NCBI GenBank assembly: GCA_021733945.1
Contig: JAIPJX010000009.1
Location: forward strand, 1 to 62,371
Length of the DNA: 62,371 bases
Origin: Verrucomicrobiota bacterium
GTDB lineage: Bacteria; Verrucomicrobiota; Verrucomicrobiia; Limisphaerales; SIBE01
Direction: 5' to 3'
The position numbers were made by a program, and so were the translations under genes. The notes under the pieces are model-generated. The model saw only the letters and a list, made by a program, of their open reading frames with translations, was not told the DNA's origin and did no database searches. Positions within the stretch are counted from its first letter, which is position 1. Every line of letters starts with the position of its first letter. Shown here one piece after another: positions 1 through 8,556 of this stretch.

Positions 1-39
1 TCCCTGCAACCCGGCTCGCCGGGACGGTTCGCGCTACCC

Positions 40-67
40 AAAAGCGGTAGAGGACTACCGCCGTCCA
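40..67. repeat. short hairpin repeat, copy 1
   Basis: The core is a dyad with arms GCGGTAG and CTACCGC around the loop AGGA, followed by a GTCC tail. A second copy lies at 35202-35229 with arms CGGCAG/CTGCCG. The T-A to C-G change keeps the pairing, so the structure rather than the exact sequence appears conserved. It lies in the noncoding DNA downstream of the pseudopilin gene. Confidence 0.55.
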
Positions 68-213
68 AGACGCTTCGCCTTGGTGGGGGGCGCGCACTCA
101 ACTTCGTTCGTCATCGACGAAGAATTCTGTCATGCACCCAAAAAAACGCTCCGGCTGGCTCAGGTCCGGGAAATGGAATTCCTGAGCACCATTCCATTCG
201 CACACCGGTGACA

Positions 214-945
214 TCATTCAAGGGCCGCGAGTGAATTGGCGGCATTTGTGCCGAACGCCGGAAGCACCGACTGAATATGACCATCCACAAACAGGACGTC
301 GGCTTTTCCCTGATGCCGGGTGGCCAGAGGATCGAAGCTCGGGAAATTCGGAAGCCATCGGCCGTCCTTTAGATTGATCCGATCCTCCTCCACAAGCATC
401 AGCTTTTGCGAGGGATTCCTTACCGCCGTCACCTTGAAAGGATACTCATTCCTGGGGAAATCCTTCGTGTAGATGCTCGCCATACCCAGGTTGGTCGTTC
501 CTTCCATGTCATAACTCGTCAGGCTGAAACTGTAGAGATACGGATCATTCTCTTCATCCGGTTTGAGTTTAAAAACATCCTTGTCCGTGGGACACCGAAA
601 CAACTCCGGATTAAATCCGGAGACATACGACGCAATCGCGCTCCTGTTGGGATCCCGATCGCGCTGCCACCAGATCCAGTCCTCGGGTTGCGGACCGTAC
701 GTCCGCCTGGACGCGCAACCCGGAAACAGATCCTGAAAGTCTTCGTGGTACATCGAAAAACCGAGACCCAGCTGACGCTGATGATTGATGCATGCGGCCT
801 GCCGCGCCTTGCCCAAACCCTTCATGACCGCCGGAATGGTCAACCCCGCCAGAACTCCGATGATGCTGATCGTCACCAACAACTCCATCAAAGTAAACGC
901 GGTTCCCGAATCCGACACCGCACCGTCTTGACTGATGCTCTTCAT
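214..945 (-). CDS. type II secretion pseudopilin-like (prepilin N-terminal methylation) protein
   Basis: This 243-residue protein has a prepilin N-terminus near residues 16-40. The processing site AFTLMEL has Glu at +5 and is followed by a hydrophobic helix. The usual Gly at -1 is Ala here, which prepilin peptidases tolerate less well. The rest is a soluble domain ending with a DGH motif (FVDGH near residue 223), typical of the large pseudopilin-like families of Verrucomicrobiota and Planctomycetota. After cleavage it would sit in the inner membrane or periplasm, possibly in a pseudopilus. The gene follows the glycosyltransferase gene with 12 bases between stop and start and has a strong AGGAGG site, so translation is probably coupled. 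The family call is firm; the specific role is unknown. Confidence 0.85.
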   Translation of the reverse strand: MKSISQDGAVSDSGTAFTLMELLVTISIIGVLAGLTIPAVMKGLGKARQAACINHQRQLGLGFSMYHEDFQDLFPGCASRRTYGPQPEDWIWWQRDRDPNRSAIASYVSGFNPELFRCPTDKDVFKLKPDEENDPYLYSFSLTSYDMEGTTNLGMASIYTKDFPRNEYPFKVTAVRNPSQKLMLVEEDRINLKDGRWLPNFPSFDPLATRHQGKADVLFVDGHIQSVLPAFGTNAANSLAALE

Positions 946-951
946 ATTAAT

Positions 952-957
952 CCTCCT
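952..957 (-). promoter_or_regulatory. strong Shine-Dalgarno site of the pseudopilin gene
   Basis: AGGAGG on the minus strand lies six bases upstream of the ATG at 945 and directly after the TGA stop of the glycosyltransferase gene at 958-960. Such a full site is rare in this window and supports the chosen start and translational coupling. Confidence 0.75.
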
Positions 958-1677
958 TCATTTGAACCAACTGTATTTAACGAGACACCACAACGCCCTG
1001 AACCCATCGCGCAAACGGATCTTCTTGCCCTCCCTGCTGGTTCGCGGGTGGTAGCTGATCGGAATCTCCCGAAGCCGCACACCCAATCGACTGACCTTCA
1101 CCGTTACCTCAGGACAGAATCCAAACCGATCCTCCTCCAGGTTCAGTCGCTCCATGACATCCCGTCGAAAAACTTTGTAGCACGTTGCTTCATCGGTGAG
1201 CGTCAGACCGGTCAAAGCGTTCGTGACCCGTGTCAACAAGCCGATTCCCAAACAATGCCACCACACCGTCGCGGGCCGTTTCCTGTCGGCGAACCGGGAC
1301 CCATACACAACATCGGCTTGCTCGTTGCGAATCGGTTCCAGCAAACGTTCATAATCCATCGGATCGTATTCCAGGTCCGCGTCCTGAATAATCACGACCG
1401 GAGCGCTGATCGAGTCCAAGCCGGAACGAATCGCAGCCCCTTTGCCCCGGTTAAAACCATGACTCACGATTCGAACCCGCGGGTCAAGGGCCACCCACGA
1501 CGCGAGCATCCCTGACGTTCCGTCCGTCGAGGCATCATCCACGATCACAACCTCCTGAACACACCCTTGGGCCAGCACTCGCCGCAGAATCTCATCCACC
1601 GTCGCAGCCTCGTCGAAGACGGGAATCACAACCCCCAAACAAACTGTCTGCAAGGACGGCGAATTCGTTTTGTTCAC
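958..1677 (-). CDS. family 2 glycosyltransferase (dolichyl-phosphate mannose synthase-like)
   Basis: The 239-residue protein has the GT-A fold signature: GVVIPVFDEAATV near residues 15-27, VVIVDDASTDGT near 43-54, and the metal-binding segment IIQDADLEYDP near 95-105. Its length fits the single-domain DPM1-like group, which transfers a sugar from a nucleotide donor to a polyprenyl phosphate on the cytoplasmic membrane face. No membrane helix is seen at the C-terminus, so it resembles the soluble subtype. It sits just upstream of a pseudopilin-like gene, but no functional link is known. The ATG at 1677 gives a typical short leader before the first beta strand. Donor and acceptor cannot be read from sequence. 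Confidence 0.88.
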   Translation of the reverse strand: MNKTNSPSLQTVCLGVVIPVFDEAATVDEILRRVLAQGCVQEVVIVDDASTDGTSGMLASWVALDPRVRIVSHGFNRGKGAAIRSGLDSISAPVVIIQDADLEYDPMDYERLLEPIRNEQADVVYGSRFADRKRPATVWWHCLGIGLLTRVTNALTGLTLTDEATCYKVFRRDVMERLNLEEDRFGFCPEVTVKVSRLGVRLREIPISYHPRTSREGKKIRLRDGFRALWCLVKYSWFK

Positions 1678-2246
1678 ATGAAAGAATCCTCACGATTTGT
1701 GCGGCATGTGGCGCACTTGTGCTCCGCGATGCGCCAACACACCCCGCACAATGAAAACATCACCTCCCACCCCGACTGACCGCAAATTTCCGGGATGCAC
1801 ACCGGCAATCCTTCGATCAGCGATCCGATCGCGAACCTTCACCTTGGCCCCTCAGGACCGTCTACCAGTCGAGCGTTCCTACATTCGTGCAGAGGCTCTC
1901 CAGACCAATTGAACCGGAGTCAGGTTCCTTTCCGGAAACGGACCCAGATTCACATAACCGAATTCCATGGCGTCAGAATTCCTCGCTTTTGCTGTCGCCA
2001 TTCGATTTAATGTGTATGAGGCCTCACCATCGGATCCAGAGCCGTCGTCAAAGACCCCGGGGTTAATGTGGTTCTACCCTTTCCCCTGTTCCTCCCAAAC
2101 AGGATTGGCATAAAGACGTTACTTACTATACTGCGCTTGGCAATGACTAACAGGGGCTCTCATCCGCTGGATGATCTATCCACCATAATTCCGCCTGCTG
2201 CCTCTATAACTTTAAAAGGAACCAAAGCGACGCAGATATACAAGCC
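1678..2246. other. intergenic, no gene recognised
   Basis: No convincing coding frame, RNA gene or terminator is seen in these 569 bases. The part after 2080 is less GC-rich than the surrounding genes. Short open frames here have no recognisable domain. Confidence 0.5.
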
Positions 2247-2675
2247 TCAACCACCACTGGATGGTGCCATAGAACAACTACAACCAGGAGTTGTCGTCAT
2301 TTCCAAGCTTGATTTAGGGGCTGGCGAAGGGACAGGAATTGTCGCACCATTTGGACAAAGAAAACCGGTATAGGTCCGCACCCAAACACAAAACTCCACC
2401 ACTGGCCACCATTGCGTGCTACAGTACGAACCAGATCCAACGGCTGCGACCGTGCCCAAACATCCTGACTTACTGCCAGCACCATCCGAATGCGTGTATG
2501 CACCCCAGATAGGATGCATTCCATCGGCATCAAATGAATAGCCACAGATAGCAGATTCCGCGCCCAATGAAGGAGCACAGGGAACTTGTCCTTGCGTAGT
2601 GCACTGGGCGCGAATCTGCGCAGAAAAGACTCTCGTCGTAACCAAGAGAATCAGAATAGTTCTAGAAGTCTTCAT
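2247..2675 (-). CDS. small cysteine-rich secreted protein, paralogue A
   Basis: This 142-residue protein starts with a signal peptide (Lys/Arg N-terminus, hydrophobic stretch ILILLVTTRVFSAQ, cleavage near residue 23). The mature part is rich in Cys. It shares a framework with the next gene upstream: AQC, VPC, IC, a GxGxKxGC segment, a CSxQxWP segment, WVRTYTG and a CP pair, then a Thr- and Cys-rich tail. The regular Cys spacing suggests an oxidatively folded extracytoplasmic protein. It is the last gene of a probable minus-strand unit with 2745-3182 and 3217-4389. I do not recognise the family; function is unknown. Confidence 0.6.
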   Translation of the reverse strand: MKTSRTILILLVTTRVFSAQIRAQCTTQGQVPCAPSLGAESAICGYSFDADGMHPIWGAYTHSDGAGSKSGCLGTVAAVGSGSYCSTQWWPVVEFCVWVRTYTGFLCPNGATIPVPSPAPKSSLEMTTTPGCSCSMAPSSGG

Positions 2676-2744
2676 AGTTTCTCACTTCGTTCTTAATTTT
2701 TTGTTTGAACATAAATTTTCTCTATGTTCCCCCATTTCATATCC

Positions 2745-3182
2745 CTACTCCGCACTTCCAGTGCAATCGGTTCCATTTGGCATTGTAGTCGTGTGACAAC
2801 ATTCACTCATTGCAACTGGAGCAGGAATAGGAGTGGTGCCGGGACACGAGGTACCAGTGTACGTACGAACCCAAGAACAATTTACAAGGGGCCAAATCTG
2901 GTTCGAGCAGAATGCCTGACCACTCGCTGATCCAACACAACCCTGTTTCCTTCCTAGCCCATCGTTGAAAAAATATCTCCCCGTAATTAGTACGGTGCCT
3001 GACCAGCTGCAGATTACCCACTCTGGCGTGATTGACGTAAATTTTGTGCATGGCACAAGTCCATTGCTTACACATTGTGCAAATGCTGCGACACTAATAC
3101 TCGCACAAGCAAACACTGAGAAGCACTGGATCCGCCATTGACTATTTCTGGGATGTGCCTGAATGCGATCTCGTGTTTTCAC
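2745..3182 (-). CDS. small cysteine-rich secreted protein, paralogue B
   Basis: This 145-residue paralogue of the neighbouring protein has a longer N-terminal region before its hydrophobic signal segment (ACASISVAAFAQC near residues 26-38). The mature part keeps the same Cys framework and the near-invariant WVRTYTG and IPxP elements, and ends with a CC pair and one further Cys. The gene lies 69 bases upstream of paralogue A and 34 bases downstream of the 390-residue membrane-associated protein, on the same strand. Tandem duplication is the simplest explanation. No known domain is recognised. The start is uncertain because the n-region is long. Confidence 0.58.
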   Translation of the reverse strand: MKTRDRIQAHPRNSQWRIQCFSVFACASISVAAFAQCVSNGLVPCTKFTSITPEWVICSWSGTVLITGRYFFNDGLGRKQGCVGSASGQAFCSNQIWPLVNCSWVRTYTGTSCPGTTPIPAPVAMSECCHTTTMPNGTDCTGSAE

Positions 3183-3216
3183 ACCAATCCTTTCATCAAA
3201 GGTTCATAGATGACGG

Positions 3217-4389
3217 TTACCTATGCCTGGAGTCTGCCTGCACCCGATCTCTCGAGAACCTGCCCCTCCAAACGAGAAACAACCCGAATGCATTGACCGT
3301 TACGAAGGCTAAGAGAAGAAGAATCCGACCTGAATACCTCAACGCCAAGGGGTTTACCTCGGGAAACTTCACTAAATTTCCATTTGCCAGTCTGTAATAG
3401 ATTCCATCAGCGCGATGGTCCCATACGGCTTGAACATGGTTTGTGTAGGGTCGATACGAAAAGTCCTCATCTGCAAGATCCGTGGTAGAGACATCCCATT
3501 GGTGGATATCCAACCCCAACAGGGGCACCATTTCCCCGCGCTTTCGCTTATTGATCAACCAATGGCGAATGTGGATCGGAAACGCTTCATCTTCGCCGAA
3601 AGCAAATTCCACGAGTCGCTCGGAGCTTTCCTTATTCGCAAAACCGAACTGAACTCCCACCACTGATGTCCCGCCTGGAACAACAATCAATCTCCCCCTA
3701 AAGACGGTTCCATCCTTCGTTAATCCCTTGAAAGATGCGTCACCCGGGAAATCCGCCTTATCCAAGGGCAGCAGGGTCCCAAAGCTATACAATTCGTCCA
3801 GAAACGTTTTTGCGGCTGCGAGAATTGCGAAGGTTGGTTTGTTTGCAGGAATATCGATCGATTCACAAGGCAACTCGGATTTCCAAAGATGCAAAATATT
3901 GTTGGCGATCTGCCACCCATTCGTTCCGGAGTATCCCGCGTGAAAGGGGCCGAAATTGACGTTCGTTTGCTGCCAGTCGTCAGGAGTCTGTATTTCTCTC
4001 ATCAGAATGGCGTTTGCTGCGCGTCGTGCGAAATAATGATTTGTAGTGCTGTAGAACACAACATCGGCCATTGTCGCCGGGCCGCTCCGATGCCCATCTC
4101 CTGGCCTTCCTGCATGGAATATACGGCTGAATCGAACCGCTTCGATGTTTTGATGATTCTTAACGTGTTCCTTGAACTCCTCCACGGTCATTGCCGAAGC
4201 GGTAGTGATCGCAAGCCAAACCGAAATGACCAGGGACGCCCAACCAAAAGCTCCGAATCGTATCGGATATTCCCCAGGCTGAATGCTCACGCGATTTAAT
4301 GGTGCCAACAGGTTCGCTTCCAATGAACGATCGATGCACCCCGATGACTTCTCCTCGGTCGCAGACTTTCTGTAAAAACCTTTTCTCAT
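3217..4389 (-). CDS. hypothetical membrane-associated protein, first gene of the cysteine-rich unit
   Basis: The open frame encodes 390 residues. A hydrophobic segment near residues 47-66 (WASLVISVWLAITTASA) looks like a signal peptide. A GTG at 4290 would give a 357-residue protein with a normal signal peptide and may be the true start. The central region is soluble with no motif I recognise. A second hydrophobic helix near residues 355-375 is followed by a basic tail, which would anchor the C-terminus with the bulk of the protein outside. The gene precedes the two cysteine-rich secreted proteins in one orientation with short gaps, so the three probably form an operon. No function can be assigned. 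Confidence 0.55.
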   Translation of the reverse strand: MRKGFYRKSATEEKSSGCIDRSLEANLLAPLNRVSIQPGEYPIRFGAFGWASLVISVWLAITTASAMTVEEFKEHVKNHQNIEAVRFSRIFHAGRPGDGHRSGPATMADVVFYSTTNHYFARRAANAILMREIQTPDDWQQTNVNFGPFHAGYSGTNGWQIANNILHLWKSELPCESIDIPANKPTFAILAAAKTFLDELYSFGTLLPLDKADFPGDASFKGLTKDGTVFRGRLIVVPGGTSVVGVQFGFANKESSERLVEFAFGEDEAFPIHIRHWLINKRKRGEMVPLLGLDIHQWDVSTTDLADEDFSYRPYTNHVQAVWDHRADGIYYRLANGNLVKFPEVNPLALRYSGRILLLLAFVTVNAFGLFLVWRGRFSRDRVQADSRHR

Positions 4390-4471
4390 GAATTGATCGC
4401 ACTCCTCGTTGATTCGAACTTCTCGAACGCCTTACTCTGACGCGATACAACTCGGGTTTCAACGATTCATC

Positions 4472-4511
4472 ATTGTCTGTGGGCGACATTTATTGTCTGT
4501 GGGCGACATTT
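4472..4511. repeat. 20-bp direct tandem repeat, two units
   Basis: Two perfect adjacent copies of a 20-base unit starting ATTGTCTGTG and ending GCGACATTT lie about 80 bases upstream of the 3217-4389 gene. They could be a duplicated regulatory site or a slippage product. Confidence 0.8.
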
Positions 4512-4670
4512 CTGCGCCAGGGAGCAAGATGAGGGCGCTTTTCGGGTCATGAAATCGAATCTCGAACCACCGGAGACGTGTCCGCCACCTCACATAAAAT
4601 CCGCTGCCGGTCGTTCGTATTCCCGGTTTCGGGTTTCAACGAGACCAGCCTCCCGCGGTGGTCGCAAAGA

Positions 4671-4757
4671 TTCTAAAAGCCGGACCATTTCCAGAGCATC
4701 TGGAGCCTCGTCACCTCGTCTCCTACCATGGAATTTGAATTTTCAGGCAGGCCCTGA
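4671..4757 (+). repeat. degenerate copy of the 133-bp MITE-like repeat
   Basis: The right part of the repeat seen intact at 56440-56572 and 59512-59644 is recognisable here: GCATCTGGAGCCTCGTCACC, then CTACCATGG and TTTTCAGGCAGG. The left end has decayed. It lies about 100 bases 3' of the AraC-type gene. Confidence 0.6.
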
Positions 4758-4768
4758 GAAGGAATGTA

Positions 4769-4838
4769 TCCCGCAGAGACGCGGGGGCGCAGAGAGGAGG
4801 CGTTTCAATCGGATTCTTTTCTCTGCGCCTCTGCGGGA
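4769..4838. repeat. CTCTGCG-type inverted repeat
   Basis: The left arm TCCCGCAGAGACGCGGG... pairs with the right arm TCTCTGCGCCTCTGCGGGA over about 19 bases. A related inverted repeat lies at 26961-27056. Both stand next to a decayed MITE-like copy and 3' of a minus-strand gene. Confidence 0.65.
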
Positions 4839-4861
4839 CACCTTCCCCTTGGGAACCGCGA

Positions 4862-5407
4862 CTAACCGGCGTTCACCCGGACACGGCGGCGAGCGGAGGA
4901 AATGCAATCAGACTTGAGAGCCGGGCTTTCGGTGCACATGGGACCCCGATTGAGGATGGCCAAGGCCCGGGCATCCTCGGGGAGCGGGGCAAGTTCCACC
5001 GGGCTGAAGTCGCTGTCCGGAAACACTTCAAGCAGGCGCTGCAGTGAGGCGGCATTGCGCTGGCGTCGGATGCTCAAATATTCCAACGGGGTGCATCCAT
5101 GATACCTTTTGAAGCGCCGATAAAAGTGGCAGAGGTCTTTGAAGCCGCAATCCAGCGAAATCTCCTTCGGATCCCGTCCCTCGGTCAGAAAACGCACCGA
5201 ATCCCAGAGGCGCACCTCCATCAGCCATGCCTGCGGGGGTTTGCACTGGCACTGTTCGAAATGGCGTTGAAGGCGCCGAATGGAGCAGTCGCATAATTTC
5301 GCGAGGGCTTCGACATTGTAGTTTGCCGAGCGGGCGGCTCCCACCCAATCCTTGATTCCATGAATTCGTCGGTTCATGTGATTTGCTGATATCAGCGCGA
5401 CTCTCAA
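4862..5407 (-). CDS. short AraC-type transcriptional regulator
   Basis: The 181-residue protein is mainly a double helix-turn-helix of the AraC/XylS type near residues 30-115. The first HTH covers VEALAKLCDCSIRRLQRHF; the second shows ISLDCGFKDLCHFYRRFKR followed by the family's typical GCTPLEY. An N-terminal ligand-binding domain is absent, so it is much shorter than the usual 250-300 residues, and the C-terminal 60 residues are unassigned. It probably binds DNA as a regulator, with unknown signal. A second ATG eleven codons in (5377) is an alternative start. Neighbouring genes give no clue to the target. Confidence 0.78.
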   Translation of the reverse strand: MRVALISANHMNRRIHGIKDWVGAARSANYNVEALAKLCDCSIRRLQRHFEQCQCKPPQAWLMEVRLWDSVRFLTEGRDPKEISLDCGFKDLCHFYRRFKRYHGCTPLEYLSIRRQRNAASLQRLLEVFPDSDFSPVELAPLPEDARALAILNRGPMCTESPALKSDCISSARRRVRVNAG

Positions 5408-5612
5408 AATCGCCGTGTTTCAGTCAATACTCTCCTTCAAGAAGGGATGATTTAAACCGTTTCCGGGAGCTTTTGTCAATAATAGAGAGTGACAAACGAG
5501 GGCTCGAGGGCTCGCGGGAGCGTCGTCACACCCAGAATTTTTCAGGAAAACAAATCACCTTGAGACCGCATCGGCTTTCTTCATCAAACGCCAATTCCGA
5601 TTCGAGCGCGGA

Positions 5613-5648
5613 ATAAAAAAAGGGGACCGGATCTTCATCCGGTCCCCT
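5613..5648 (-). terminator. Rho-independent terminator of the CBM9-like gene
   Basis: A perfect 11-bp stem (GGGGACCGGAT/ATCCGGTCCCC, 5622-5632 and 5637-5647) closes a four-base loop. Read on the minus strand it is followed by a run of seven T. It lies about 25 bases after the stop codon at 5671. Confidence 0.9.
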
Positions 5649-5670
5649 TGTGATTCTTTCAGCTTGCGCT

Positions 5671-8295
5671 CTAGTTCCGTGTCCGGAAGAACTTCGCGTT
5701 ACCCGCGAACGGAATTGTTGCCGGGCTCGAGGCACCGGGAACGTCCGTGAACGGTCCTGTGATGCTGTCCGAGGATTGCAGCGTGCCTTCGAACGTGACG
5801 GTGACACCGGTCGCGGTGCGGGCGATATCGACCGATGCAGCGCCGACCGGAGGTGCCACGTATTCAGGCACGGTTCCCTGCCGATAAGCGCGCAGCCCAC
5901 CCTTGGCGGTGTCGTTGACCAGCACGGGCTCGCCGGCGGCGTTCAGGGTGAACAGTTCGATGCTGGCATCGCCACCACCGCTGTAATAAACCACCCGGAC
6001 CGGGTAGACGCCGGCCGCGCGGACGTCCATGAGGAAGGAGGTGGTGCCGGAGCCACGCGCGCCGTTGAACTGTCCGGCGACCATGACTTCGGGATGACCG
6101 ATGTGACCGATTTCGAGGCGGAACCCGTCATCGCTGTTGACGCCCATGGTGACCATGCCGGCCGGGAAATCGATGAAGGTGAGGATTTCGGCCGTCACAC
6201 CGTCGTAGCTGCCGTAGGAGCCAGGCACGCCGGGCATCTGGAAGTCCGGCTGGATGGCTCCGAGATCGAGCCCGCTGGAATAGGCGTTGAGGTTGATCAC
6301 GGACGGAATTTCGAACTCCATCAGGTGACCGGACCGTTTGCCGGGGCCCGCGGCAGCGCCGAATTCATCGGCATACGCGTCATTGGCCAGGGTGCTGCCG
6401 TCGATGTCCTTGGGAGCGGCGGCCAGCACCTTGTCGGCTTCCGCAAGGGCGTTGTGGACGAAGAGCTCGCTCTGCCAGACTCTCCAGCGGAATCCCGGCT
6501 TCGAGGTATCCACGTTGGTGGCAAGCATCGGTGCCCGGAGCAGGCCGAACGAAGGGGATGTGATTTTGCCCGTATCGGTGATGAGCTTGCCGTTGGAGTC
6601 CGTGATCTCGATCAGGTAGTTGATCTCGGTGTTTGGCTCGAAGGCTTCGGTCGTGTAGGAGAAGTCGGTGGCATCGACGTTCTTGGGACTGGCCACCAGG
6701 GGAACTTCCTTGCCGTTGATCACCAGCTTGGCGGTGGCGGCGTTGACGATCGAGTCGCCCTTGTCGCTTGCACGGAACGAGAAGCTGTTGATGCTGACGT
6801 TCACGGCCGAAAGGAACGCGACATCACTGCTTCCACCACCGACGCCGAGGGTGACGAGCGCGGTTTGGCCGGGCGACTTTCCGAATACGATCGAGTGTGC
6901 ACCGAGCCCACCCCAACCCTTTTGGCCGGGAGTGTCCTTGTCGCCGTCGTTGATGGCCATGCCCAGGCCGAACTGAGTTCCCAGCGCCAGCGACTCCAGA
7001 CCGAGGGTGGATTTGGGCAGCTTGATTTCGTAGGTGGTGCGCTTGGTTTGCGTGTTGCGCTTGATGACCGCCTCGGTGACCTCCTGGGCGTCCGCGCCAA
7101 CCGCGGGTCCTGCTTCATGCATGACGATCACATCGCCCAGCGCGTCCTCAACACCGCCGAGCGCGTAGTTGTAAAGCGCGATCTGCTGATCCTGATTTGC
7201 GTTGGCGATCATCAGCTGGACGGAGTCGCCGTTCCACGCGCTGTTGGCCGAGTTCTCATGATATTCGTCAGTCACGACGAACCCGAAGTAAACGTTGTCG
7301 GCGTCATAGGCGATCTGAACCGCGGAGGTCTGATCATCGGGACCGGTCCAGGTTCCGCCGTTGTATTCCTCGAACAAAACCAGCTTGCCGCTACGCCCGC
7401 TGCCCTTGGGCACCGAGAACCTTGGATCGGAGAGCACGGGCACTCCTTTCCAGTCGTTGAGTTCGCCATCCAGAACGATGGCACCGGGAGCAGGGTTCGC
7501 CGTGTAATGTTCCTTGCCGGGTTCGATGTCGTTGGAGATGGCCAGGGTGACCAGAGCGGTTTCCTTCGGGGATTTTCCGAACACGATCGAGTGGGCACCC
7601 AGGCCACCCCATCCCTTTTGGCCGGGAGTGTCCTTGTCACCGTCGTTGATCGCCATGCCCAGGCCGAAACGAACTCCGCCCTTCAACACTTCCAGACCGA
7701 GGCTTTCCTTGGGCAACTTGATTTCGTAGACGGTCCTTTTGGTGACCGTATTGCGCTTGATGACCGCTTCGGTGGGCGGAACGTCCGCTGAGGTGGCGGG
7801 ACCGGCCTCGTGCATGACGATCACGTCGCCGAGCGTCTCCTCGACACCGCCGAGTGCGTAGTTGTACAGAGCGATCTGCTGGTCGCGCGCCGCATTGGCA
7901 ACCATCAACTGAACGGAATCCCCGTTCCAGGCGCTGTTGGCCGAGTTCTCATGATATTCGTCCGTGACGGTGAATCCGAAGTAGACGTTGTCGTCATCGT
8001 ACATGACCTGCACGGCCGAGGTTTGATCGTCGGGTCCGGTCCACGTGCCTCCGTTGTATTCCTCGAAAAAGACCAGAGTGCCGGCGTCGCCCGATCCCTT
8101 GGGAATGGAGAATCTTGGGTCCGCCAGAAGGGCGGCACCTCTCCATTCAGACAGGTCACCATCAAGAACGATCGGAGCCGGAGCTTTGATCGCTGTGTAG
8201 AACTCCTTGCCGGGTTCAATGTCGTTGGCCGAAACCGAACATTGAAAGCCCAGAGCAGCCAGCGCCGCTAATAGGGTATTTCGTTTGTTTAACAT
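5671..8295 (-). CDS. secreted protein with two CBM9-like domains and a PA14-like domain
   Basis: This 874-residue protein begins with a signal peptide (residues 1-23). Two near-identical repeats of about 231 residues follow (roughly 24-253 and 254-484). Each starts NDIEPGKE, contains VLDGxLxxW and DPRFS, and resembles the family 9 carbohydrate-binding/DOMON-like beta-sandwich. After a linker domain comes a PA14-like region near 600-790 (VNSDDGFRLEIG, YPVRVVYYSGGG). The last 45 residues are a module ending KFFRTRN, shared with the secreted proteins at 28969-31992 and 32268-35147. No catalytic domain is evident, so a binding or surface role is likely. A strong terminator follows the gene. The high identity of the repeats points to recent duplication. 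Confidence 0.8.
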   Translation of the reverse strand: MLNKRNTLLAALAALGFQCSVSANDIEPGKEFYTAIKAPAPIVLDGDLSEWRGAALLADPRFSIPKGSGDAGTLVFFEEYNGGTWTGPDDQTSAVQVMYDDDNVYFGFTVTDEYHENSANSAWNGDSVQLMVANAARDQQIALYNYALGGVEETLGDVIVMHEAGPATSADVPPTEAVIKRNTVTKRTVYEIKLPKESLGLEVLKGGVRFGLGMAINDGDKDTPGQKGWGGLGAHSIVFGKSPKETALVTLAISNDIEPGKEHYTANPAPGAIVLDGELNDWKGVPVLSDPRFSVPKGSGRSGKLVLFEEYNGGTWTGPDDQTSAVQIAYDADNVYFGFVVTDEYHENSANSAWNGDSVQLMIANANQDQQIALYNYALGGVEDALGDVIVMHEAGPAVGADAQEVTEAVIKRNTQTKRTTYEIKLPKSTLGLESLALGTQFGLGMAINDGDKDTPGQKGWGGLGAHSIVFGKSPGQTALVTLGVGGGSSDVAFLSAVNVSINSFSFRASDKGDSIVNAATAKLVINGKEVPLVASPKNVDATDFSYTTEAFEPNTEINYLIEITDSNGKLITDTGKITSPSFGLLRAPMLATNVDTSKPGFRWRVWQSELFVHNALAEADKVLAAAPKDIDGSTLANDAYADEFGAAAGPGKRSGHLMEFEIPSVINLNAYSSGLDLGAIQPDFQMPGVPGSYGSYDGVTAEILTFIDFPAGMVTMGVNSDDGFRLEIGHIGHPEVMVAGQFNGARGSGTTSFLMDVRAAGVYPVRVVYYSGGGDASIELFTLNAAGEPVLVNDTAKGGLRAYRQGTVPEYVAPPVGAASVDIARTATGVTVTFEGTLQSSDSITGPFTDVPGASSPATIPFAGNAKFFRTRN

Positions 8296-8556
8296 TTCTT
8301 CAGGGTATTGGGTTTTATTTAGGGAACTCCGATCTTGCCTCCGAGTGATGGGAAGCCATCGTTGTTCATCGCCTGAGTTCTAGACCTTGCCCCCTATGCT
8401 GTAAAGCGTATTCAGCCCGTTGGAGGCCCGGAAAACACGAGCTGGCGCAGCGGTTTCCCCTTTGAGAACGCGGCATCAAAGCCTTCCAAAAGGACGGCGC
8501 GGCTCATGAAAATGGTTCCTCCAATCCGACAACAAAACGCATCGAACCGGCACCAC

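Noticed and set aside
5650-7791. Long plus-strand open frame opposite the CBM9-like gene
   Set aside because: It mirrors the duplicated protein's codon pattern, has no recognisable domain, and starts inside the terminator region of the real gene.
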